DNA of 64,000 nucleotides from Stentor roeselii (taxonomy: Eukaryota > Ciliophora > Heterotrichea > Heterotrichida > Stentoridae), in assembly GCA_006503475.1 (NCBI GenBank), contig RSEH01000018.1:62001-126000 (forward strand), in the 5' to 3' direction. A program made the position numbers and the translations under genes. The notes beneath the pieces were generated by a model. That model was given only the letters and a program-made list of their open reading frames with translations. It was not told the origin of the DNA and ran no database searches. Position 1 is the first letter of the stretch. Every line of letters starts with the position of its first letter. Positions 57,070 to 64,000 of the stretch are shown here, in pieces.

Positions 57070-58992
57070 CTAGTCTAATGTTATCTCGTCGCTTGTTTGA
57101 TCGAAACTCTTGAAATCGCTTAGGTCTTTTGAATCTAGATCTGAATATTTTGGACTTAAGGAGGCTGGAGCTAGTCCTGACATCCCTGCAGGGTCTGATT
57201 AAGAATTACGGAAATATTTCATATAGCCGACTCCGCTGGAAATCAATAATTCTATGACCCACTCTGATTTAACCCCTCGTAAACTATCATCCTGCATCTC
57301 AAATAACTGACTAGCCTGAATTTGATCAACACCCGAATCACATTCCGAAACAACTTCCCAAAACTCTTCAAAGTTCAAAGTATCCCTATTTTGTAAAAGT
57401 TGAGCAATGGCAGCAACAGTCAAATCTCTAAACTTTTCATAAGCTTCTAAAATAACAGACAAAAAAGTTGATTTATCAATTCTGAACTTACAAAGCTGAA
57501 TATTATCTGCATGAGTAGTCAAAGAAAGCATGGACTTAAGGTAATTTCTTGAAGAATTTGCTAAAAAGCTATTCAAATCCGAATCTTGTTCTGAAGTGAC
57601 TGAAAAATCAATAAAGTTCAAGATAGTTGAATGATAGTCTCTATTTGGCAGTTTAAAAATATTGCATCCTATTTTTTTTGACTTGTAAACAGAGTAAAAC
57701 ATTAGAAATTCGTTGAATGAGAGAGAAGATGGGCAAAGCTTTGGCAAAATGAAAGATGTCAGAACTGGGTCTTTGAAACGTTTGTGAATGTATTCGAAGA
57801 TTTGGATTAATGTAGCTTTTTTATCGAAGTTTACTTGGAATGATTGCTTTGATGGTGTCACTGATCTGATTGGACTTTGACTTAAATTTGAGCTTCTTGT
57901 TGGGGTTAGTGATCTTATTGGACTTTTACTTGATTTGGTTATTTGCTGAAGCTTTTCGTAGTTTTTTAGCATCTTTTCTGTGTTTTTTAAAAGTTTGTCG
58001 AAGTAGCTGAATAGTTTGCAGAAATATATTGAGAATGGGAGGGTGAGGTAACCGCTATCTGAGAGTCCTAAAAGTTTTTTCATTATGTCGATGGTTTGGT
58101 TGCTTTTTAATTGATATATCACTTGTATCAAGTCTTTTATTTGATGCTGTCCAAGTTTATCATTCACGAACTCAATGAAAAATTCACTAAATTCTTTTGG
58201 TTTTTTATATTCTTTAACATCTTGTTGGTCAATTTTTGTCTTGACTTGCATCATTTCTTCAAAGAGATCAATAATTTCATTCAACTCGAAATGTCTTGCT
58301 GCAAACTGTGGCAAGTCTTCTCTATTGATGGGGTCCAGATCAAGTAAAAATATTTGAAAGCGATTTTGACTCATTTTTTTGAACTTCTCTATAACTGAAG
58401 CACTTTGAAGTGATGGAGATTTATCCTTCAAAATTTCATCTAACTTTCCATTTCGGGTAGCTGAATTTTTTTCTTTTATTGATAGTAAAGGTTTGACTGG
58501 GCAAATAGTAACTGACTTTTTGAAGTTCTTTCTTCGAAAAGTTAGAAACTGAGGACGTAAAACTGGTTTAAAAGTAAGACTCCAAGATTCAGAACTGATT
58601 ATCAGTGGTTCATTCAAATCAAGTAATTTTTTCACCTCGAAATCTTGATTATCATGAAGTTCAAAAGTTTGACTGACAATAACCCCATCACTAAAATCAT
58701 TTTCCATGATAACCCTTGCATTAACCTCTTCGACCACCTTCAAAGACTTTTGATTTTCTACCCATTTTCCTTCTAAACCTTTCAAAATAAAGAAGCATGA
58801 TCTCAAATCAACAATCTTCCCCTTCTTACAAGTCTTCAAAAAAACATTTTCTAAACTTTTCAAATCCTTTTCTTTAACCTTCCAGTTACTTTTCTTCCAA
58901 TCCAAATAATTTTCACTTCCAGAATTCAAAACCTTACAATTTCCAGGTTTCTTATTAAAAACATTACTTTCCTGAGATTTACAGCAGCCCAT
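57070..58992 (-). CDS. Second MGC myristoyl-type protein, helical
   Basis: 635 residues after removal of a 15-nt intron at 57195-57209, which replaces the end YFRNS with YFHPAGMSGLAPASLSPKYSD... and adds 38 codons. It starts MGCCKSQES, a strong myristoylation and dual-palmitoylation pattern, in a TTATAAATG context. A beta-rich part (about 90-160) is followed by a basic linker and a long helical domain (PSLSFNEFLMFYSVYK, DTLNFEEFWEVVSECDSG) whose NFEEF-type helices resemble degenerate EF-hands. A Ser-Pro-Arg linker repeats SPIRSLTPTRSS/SPIRSVTPSKQS, likely phosphorylation sites. Possible membrane-bound calcium-type regulator; inference only. Confidence 0.75.
57195..57209 (-). other. 15-nt intron near the end of the MGC gene
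   Basis: GTAATTCTTAATCAG on the minus strand: GTA, A at position 10, CAG, in-frame TAA inside. Removal joins the main frame to an otherwise orphan 37-codon frame in phase. Confidence 0.8.
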
Positions 58993-59057
58993 TTATAAGA
59001 CATAATGATTTCTACAGTCTTGCCTCTCAATTTCCATTCAAGTTAAATTAAAACAAT

Positions 59058-59477
59058 CTAGGTCTTAAACGCGGAGAATTTGATTTTATACAATCTTTGC
59101 AAGACAAGCATTTCATCATCAACAGAAAAAGAAGAAAGGCTTTCATTGCACAAGATTTTGACTTGGCTCTGATGACGAGAAGAAGGCCTGACCTTCTTCT
59201 GATGGTCCCAGTTCCATTTATAAACTTGTGTCTGTGTCAGTCCTGTGCTTTCTGATAGTTTTAAGATCTGGTCTTTCGACCATTGAGGGTTTTCCTCGAA
59301 AGCTTCTGTAAGGACTTTCATTTGTGATGAATCTTTTCGCTTTCTTTTTTTCACTTTTGAGGAAAAACTTAAGTCTGATTGAGTCAATGTTGAGGAGATA
59401 CTTTGAATACCGTCACTTTTGCCACAGTCGAAATTTCCCTCCATTTGGAGGCAAGTTTGGGACTTTTTGGCTTTCAT
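59058..59477 (-). CDS. Homeodomain-like protein with altered recognition helix
   Basis: 139 residues. After a basic arm (KVKKRKRKDSS), a three-helix homeodomain-like fold runs from about 47 to 100: SQMKVLTEAFEENPQWSKDQILKLSESTGLTQTQVYKWNWDHQKK split over helices 1-3. The Leu, Phe and Trp core positions fit. The recognition helix reads KWNWDHQKK instead of W-F-x-N-R-R; the near-invariant Asn51 is Asp. I recall similar W-WD helices in other ciliates but cannot confirm. Expected to be a nuclear DNA-binding protein. The short acidic C-terminal part has no known domain. Confidence 0.7.
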   Translation of the reverse strand: MKAKKSQTCLQMEGNFDCGKSDGIQSISSTLTQSDLSFSSKVKKRKRKDSSQMKVLTEAFEENPQWSKDQILKLSESTGLTQTQVYKWNWDHQKKVRPSSRHQSQVKILCNESLSSFSVDDEMLVLQRLYKIKFSAFKT

Positions 59478-59729
59478 TTTTAGTAAAGTGCGAAAAAATT
59501 GTTGGGGTTTTTAGGAGATTTGAAGGATTTTGGAGTTTTTAGGGTTTTAATGGGTTTAGGTGAGGTTTGGGTTTGTGGATTGGAAAATTTTAGGAAAATT
59601 GAGGAATGTTGTCATGAATTGATTAATGGTTACTGTTTGTTTTTAGGTATTTTGATTTTAGTTTAAGGAAATTTCTTGTTTATTGAATTTGGATTATTAT
59701 TTAAATAAAAATTAGGTGTTAAAAAGTCT

Positions 59730-59872
59730 ATCATTCAGGAAACTATAAAATAACCAGTTTCCATAAACATTAATAACTTTCCATACCCAAATATTCCAAA
59801 TATCATTCAGGAACTATAAAATAACCAGTTTCCATAAACATCAATAACTTTCCATACCCAAATACTCCAAAT
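59730..59872 (+). repeat. 71-72 bp tandem duplication
   Basis: Copy 1 spans 59730-59801 and copy 2 59802-59872, both starting ATCATTCAGGA and ending CCAAAT. They differ by one missing A and two T/C changes, so the duplication is recent. It lies 160 nt upstream of the P4-ATPase start, next to its G-free leader. Confidence 0.9.
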
Positions 59873-59880
59873 TTCCACTC

Positions 59881-60033
59881 ATCAAATCCCAGACCTTCTC
59901 ACAATCAAAAAAACTTCCTTTTCCCCCAATCAAAAACCCATCCTTAAAAAATTTCATTAAATCCTCATAATCACCTCCAACTATTTTCCCTCCAACTAAT
60001 CAAACACTCCACATCTTTCCGATTCTAATAAAT
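59881..60033 (+). promoter_or_regulatory. G-depleted leader of the P4-ATPase gene
   Basis: Only two G residues in about 150 nt; the rest is C, A and T. The tract ends at the CTAATAAATATG start. Similar strand-asymmetric tracts precede several other genes in the window. Role unknown; it could hold promoter elements or an unstructured 5' leader. Confidence 0.5.
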
Positions 60034-63000
60034 ATGCAAGAAAGTCTTCTCACAAATCCCCGAGATTCAACACTAATATTCGAAGAGCGCAAACTTTCAA
60101 TTCCAATCACAAATCCATCATCTTACAAATCCAACAAAATATCAACCTGCAAGTACAACGTCTTGACCTTCCTACCAAAAAATCTTTTCATTCAATTCCA
60201 AAAGTTGGCAAATATCTACTTTTTATTGATCGCATTTCTTCAGATGATTCCAGAAATTTCGAATACTGATGGAATTCCAAGCATTTTACTTCCTTTGAGT
60301 GTGGTTTTAACAGTTTCTGCAGTAAGAGACCTCTTTGAAGACCATAAAAGACGTAAGTCAGATAATGAAGAAAATACTAGAAAATGTTTGAAGTTCGTAC
60401 AAGGACAGTGGCTTTCTGTTAAGTGGTCTGAGGTTCGAGTTGGTGATCTGATCAAAGTCCTAAAAGACGAGTTTTTTCCTGCAGACCTAGTCCTATGTTC
60501 CAGTTCAGACATAAAAGGTGTGAGCTACGTCGAGACCAAAAGCATCGACGGTGAAACCAACTTAAAACAAAAAGTGGCAAACAAAGACCTACAAATATAC
60601 TTCAACGATTGCCTTCAACATGAATTCCGATGTGAGTTAAGATGTGAAGAACCCAACCCAATAATCTACAAGTTCTCAGGAATAATGTCAATCGATTCCT
60701 TAGTAGTTCCCTTAAGCGAGCAGCAGCTGTTAATAAGAGCGAGTTCCTTAAAAAACACGAACTGGGTGACAGGGCTGGTGGTTTACACAGGCCACGAGTC
60801 AAAAATCATGTTAAACTCCTCAAAAACCAAGTCAAAATTCAGTTCTGCTGAGAAGTTAATGAACAAACAAGTAATCATCATCTTTTTAACTCAGATCTCT
60901 CTATGCATCTTCTGCGGGGTGTACTACACAGTTTGGTTTAAAGACAATCAACACTCAGCGAATTACTTGATGTTAAACGTGGGACCTACTAACTTATTAG
61001 GTCAGTTCAGTTTTCAGTTTTTCACATGGATGTTGAATTTCAGCAACTTTGTCCCGATTAGTCTTTTAGTCACTTTAGAAGTCGTCAAGTACAGCCAGGC
61101 TCTTTTCATTATGCTTGACCTTCAGATTTATCATGCACCCACTGATACCCCTGCAAAAGTACAGAGTTGTAGCTTGAATGAAGAACTAGGGCAGATTAAT
61201 TATGTTTTTTCTGATAAGACTGGAACTCTTACTTGTAACATGATGGAATTTAGGAAGTTGTCTGTTAATGGAAAAGTCTTTGGAACTGATAGGAGGACTG
61301 AATTTAAGAAAAAAGTGGAAAATGTTGATTTTGTTGATAAGGAATTTGAACCTATGAAGTTTCAGGATTTTGTTTTGCATTTAGCTTGTTGTCACTCTGT
61401 TATTGTTGAGGATCAGGAGTATCGTGCTGCTTCTCCTGATGAACTTGCACTTGTTAATGCTGCTAAGTTCTTTGGGTGTACTTTTTTGGGAAGGGATCAG
61501 GATCAGAATTTGGAATTGTCACTTTGGGGGAATTTGGTTAAGGTTAAGGTACTTGCTTCTGTTGAGTTTTCTAGTGAACGGAAAAGGATGACTGTTGTGG
61601 TTCAGATGCCTGATGGGCAGATAAAAGTTCTCTGTAAAGGTGCAGACAACGTGATCCTATCCCGTTTATGTTCAAATCCCTGCGAATCCTTCCCTCTCCA
61701 AGACACCCTTGACCACATTTCCTGTTTTTCCAAAGAAGGTCTACGAACGCTAGTCCTATCATCCAAAACTCTACCCTCATCCTTTGCCTCAAACTGGTTA
61801 TCACGTTACAACTCAGCCTTAATAACAATCCACCAACGTTCCGAGTTAATAAACTCGCTATCCGAAGAACTAGAAAAAGACCTAACCCTAACCGGGGTGA
61901 CTGCAATAGAAGACAAACTTCAAGATTTCGTTCCCGAAACAATCCAAGAGTTAAAAACTGCAGGAATAATAGTCTGGGTGTTAACAGGTGACAAAATCGA
62001 AACCGCCGTTTCAATCGGCTTTTCTTGCAGTCTTCTCACAAGTCAAATGACTTTAATCGAAGTGACTGGAATAAAAAAGCGAGAAATTCAAGACCAGATA
62101 ACAAAAGGTCTCGAAGTCGCTTCTTCAGAAAAGGCTTTGGTCATCAGTGGCGACGCTTTACTTAAAGCAACTCATCCAAGTCTCACGAAAGATTTGATGA
62201 AACTCGCTGATTCTTGCATTGTTGTCTTAGCATGTCGTGTAAGTCCTCAACAAAAAGCGGAAATCGTGAAACTTGTTAGAGAATTTCGACCGAATATGAG
62301 AACTTTAAGCATTGGAGATGGAGCAAATGATGTTAATATGATCACTGCTGCTCATGTAGGTGTTGGAATATCTGGACTTGAAGGGAGTCAAGCTGCTCGA
62401 GCTTCTGATTACGCGATTTCTCAATTTAGTTATTTGAAAAGGCTTCTTTTTGTGCATGGTCGAGAGTGCTATAGAAGAAATACTACCTTGATTTGCTTTA
62501 ATTTCTATAAAAATGTGCTTCTTGTGACACCGATTTTCTTTTATGGATTTTTTTCTGTTTTTTCAGGACAGTTGATTTTTAATACTTGGACTTACCAGTT
62601 GTTTAATGTGACTTATGCTGCTTTGCCTATTTGTGTTTATGCAGTTTTTGATAGGGATGGGGATTTGGATAGACTTGATGCAAGTCATTATGGAATTGGC
62701 CAACAGGATTCACTTTTTACTACTGGGATCTTTTGGAAGTGGATTTTTGAAGCGGCGCTTCAAGCTTTACTTGTTTGTGTTGTTCCGTTGTTTGCTTTGT
62801 GTCAATGCTCAGGGTACCAGGAGACTGGCCATATGAATAATGTTTTTGTTGCTGGCACTTTGATGTATGGACTTGTCGTGATTTTGGTCAATGTCAAGAT
62901 CTTGTTGTTTAGTTTGGCGTTTTATTGGTTTAATGTTGGACTTATTTTTTTTAGCATTGTTTTTTACTTTTGGTCTACTCTTGTACTTGACTCGGCTTTG

Positions 63001-63213
63001 CCTATTAATGATTGGCTTGATAATTATGAAATGAGGTTTTCTATTTATCAGATCATGAAGAACCCTAACTCTTGGGTTGTGATTTTGGTTGTGCCTTTTG
63101 CAAGCTTTTTTATTCAGCCGTTCTTTCAGGTCTTTTTAGAATACTTGCAACTTAGACCTGTTAGAAAAAGTTTGGAAAATGAAGGGAAAAATGTTTCTTT
63201 GGAAAGCATTTGA
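60034..63213 (+). CDS. P4-ATPase phospholipid flippase
   Basis: 1059 residues in one frame, close to the family's usual 1000-1200. It starts with NKISTCKYNVLTFLPKNLFIQFQKLANIYFLL split over the conserved N-terminal region, then the actuator loop with SIDGETNLK, the phosphorylation site SDKTGT (Asp394), the nucleotide domain (FSSERKRMTVVV, CKGADNVI), the hinge GDGANDVNM and ten membrane helices. This is a complete flippase that moves aminophospholipids from the outer to the cytosolic leaflet, normally with a CDC50 partner not seen in this window. It ends 28 nt before the myosin start. Confidence 0.95.
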   Translation: MQESLLTNPRDSTLIFEERKLSIPITNPSSYKSNKISTCKYNVLTFLPKNLFIQFQKLANIYFLLIAFLQMIPEISNTDGIPSILLPLSVVLTVSAVRDLFEDHKRRKSDNEENTRKCLKFVQGQWLSVKWSEVRVGDLIKVLKDEFFPADLVLCSSSDIKGVSYVETKSIDGETNLKQKVANKDLQIYFNDCLQHEFRCELRCEEPNPIIYKFSGIMSIDSLVVPLSEQQLLIRASSLKNTNWVTGLVVYTGHESKIMLNSSKTKSKFSSAEKLMNKQVIIIFLTQISLCIFCGVYYTVWFKDNQHSANYLMLNVGPTNLLGQFSFQFFTWMLNFSNFVPISLLVTLEVVKYSQALFIMLDLQIYHAPTDTPAKVQSCSLNEELGQINYVFSDKTGTLTCNMMEFRKLSVNGKVFGTDRRTEFKKKVENVDFVDKEFEPMKFQDFVLHLACCHSVIVEDQEYRAASPDELALVNAAKFFGCTFLGRDQDQNLELSLWGNLVKVKVLASVEFSSERKRMTVVVQMPDGQIKVLCKGADNVILSRLCSNPCESFPLQDTLDHISCFSKEGLRTLVLSSKTLPSSFASNWLSRYNSALITIHQRSELINSLSEELEKDLTLTGVTAIEDKLQDFVPETIQELKTAGIIVWVLTGDKIETAVSIGFSCSLLTSQMTLIEVTGIKKREIQDQITKGLEVASSEKALVISGDALLKATHPSLTKDLMKLADSCIVVLACRVSPQQKAEIVKLVREFRPNMRTLSIGDGANDVNMITAAHVGVGISGLEGSQAARASDYAISQFSYLKRLLFVHGRECYRRNTTLICFNFYKNVLLVTPIFFYGFFSVFSGQLIFNTWTYQLFNVTYAALPICVYAVFDRDGDLDRLDASHYGIGQQDSLFTTGIFWKWIFEAALQALLVCVVPLFALCQCSGYQETGHMNNVFVAGTLMYGLVVILVNVKILLFSLAFYWFNVGLIFFSIVFYFWSTLVLDSALPINDWLDNYEMRFSIYQIMKNPNSWVVILVVPFASFFIQPFFQVFLEYLQLRPVRKSLENEGKNVSLESI

Positions 63214-63241
63214 AAGTTTAAATACAACTTAATAGAATATC

Positions 63242-64000
63242 ATGGAATTCGTTTTAGGTGATTTAATCTGGATCTACCCTCACGACGAGCTCTCCTGGTG
63301 TCCAGGGACCATCGCGAAGGTAGAAGACGACTCCTATCTAGTAACAAGTGCCCAAGGCGACGACGACTCAGTCTACCGTGTCAACAAGCCCGACGCTCTG
63401 CCAGTCCACCCGTCATGTCTGAGCAAAGAGTCCGACCTTCTCTCTTTAGGAGAGTTCAACGAAGGCGCCTTGTTGCACACAATCCGAGAAAGGTACTTGG
63501 AAAACGAGATCTACACATCAGTAGGAACTCCAATCCTCTTATCTTTAAACCCTTATCAAAAACTACAGATTTATTCTTCTAAAACAGCAGAAAACTTCCG
63601 AAAGACAAAGACAGGAAAACCTCATCTTTTCTTAATGGCTGAAAAAGCTTATTCTGCTCTTAGAGAAGGAAATCAGTCAATTATTATTTCTGGAGAAAGT
63701 GGAGCTGGAAAGACTGAAGCAGCGAAAATTATTTTAAGTTATTTGGCAGGAAGTTCTAGTGATAGCAAAAGTGACCTGGCTAAACAGGTACTTGACTCGA
63801 ATCCGATTTTAGAGGCGTTTGGAAATGCGAAGACTTTGAGAAATGATAATTCTTCCAGATTTGGAAAGTTTATTGAAATACATTTTGATAGTGTTGGGTT
63901 AAAATTGCTGTCTGCTAGGATTCAGAATTATTTGTTGGAGAAGTCGAGGATAGTCGGTCAGCAGGAAGGAGAAAGAAACTATCATTTTTTCTATCAACTT
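63242..64000 (+). CDS. Myosin heavy chain, N-terminal part (cut by window end)
   Basis: 253 codons open to the window edge with no stop. It begins MEFVLGDLIWIYPHDELSWCPG, an SH3-like N-terminal subdomain, followed by the motor domain: the P-loop GESGAGKTEAAKI at residues 151-163 and switch I NPILEAFGNAKTLRNDNSSRFGKF around 188-211. All ATP-contacting residues visible are normal, so it should be an active motor. Class cannot be set from this part. It lies 28 nt after the P4-ATPase stop. Confidence 0.95.
   Translation, partial: MEFVLGDLIWIYPHDELSWCPGTIAKVEDDSYLVTSAQGDDDSVYRVNKPDALPVHPSCLSKESDLLSLGEFNEGALLHTIRERYLENEIYTSVGTPILLSLNPYQKLQIYSSKTAENFRKTKTGKPHLFLMAEKAYSALREGNQSIIISGESGAGKTEAAKIILSYLAGSSSDSKSDLAKQVLDSNPILEAFGNAKTLRNDNSSRFGKFIEIHFDSVGLKLLSARIQNYLLEKSRIVGQQEGERNYHFFYQL

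Noticed and set aside
63298-63582. 94-codon Arg-rich frame near the right edge
   Set aside because: Out of phase inside the myosin gene, whose motor motifs are unmistakable in the other frame.
1-64000. Search for tRNA, rRNA, CRISPR arrays, insertion sequences, virus-like elements
   Set aside because: Nothing with the needed structure was recognised by eye; small RNA genes could still be missed.

Overview
The window looks like macronuclear DNA of a heterotrich ciliate, most likely Stentor or a close relative. The evidence is as follows. The DNA is AT-rich and very gene-dense, with almost every gene a single long reading frame. TAA, TAG and TGA are all used as ordinary stops, so the code is standard. 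At least six genes become complete only if an intron of exactly 15 nt is removed; each starts GTA, ends YAG and has an A at position 10. Tiny introns of this kind together with the standard code are, to my knowledge, a hallmark of Stentor. No tRNA, rRNA, CRISPR array, virus-like element or transposon was recognised.

Layout. 1-10 kb: a decayed reading frame holding back-to-back intron-shaped 15-mers, a coiled-coil protein, a myristoyl-type protein, a second eroded stretch, a small secreted protein, a giant WD40-pseudokinase and mitochondrial ribosomal protein bL35m. 10-18 kb: an SLC44-type transporter, a patatin-like protein without its catalytic residues, a MORN-repeat protein, a ubiquitin-hydrolase-like protein with about forty CxxC pairs, and a CENP-C-motif protein. 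18-29 kb: small unknown proteins, a RING protein, an NRF-type acyltransferase, a degenerate PTPS-fold protein, an anoctamin and a pair of paralogous micro-genes. 29-45 kb: a vWA protein, four-helix membrane and myristoyl-type proteins, PPIL4 cyclophilin-RRM, an MAPR/PGRMC haem protein, a DUF229 ectoenzyme, a CCCH-RING protein, a diverged acyl-CoA synthetase, a frameshifted methyltransferase, a CDGSH protein and two coiled-coil proteins. 45-64 kb: a PKG-like pseudokinase, a cyclic-nucleotide-domain K+ channel, an unknown protein, four MFS paralogues (one frameshifted), a second MGC protein, a homeodomain-like protein, a P4-ATPase, and the start of a myosin cut by the window edge.

The genes do not form a pathway; this is ordinary dense ciliate gene order on both strands. 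Recurrent themes are ultra-short intergenic gaps (2 nt in one case, and convergent stop codons overlapping in another), a shared start-codon context (TATAAATG or AATAAATG), G-depleted leaders upstream of several starts, and an unusual number of enzyme families whose catalytic or metal-binding residues are missing. Two genes have single-base frameshifts, both consistent with one lost T on the coding strand, so they may be pseudogenes or assembly errors. An 8-nt tandem repeat at 41373-41400 resembles the telomere repeat I recall for Stentor.
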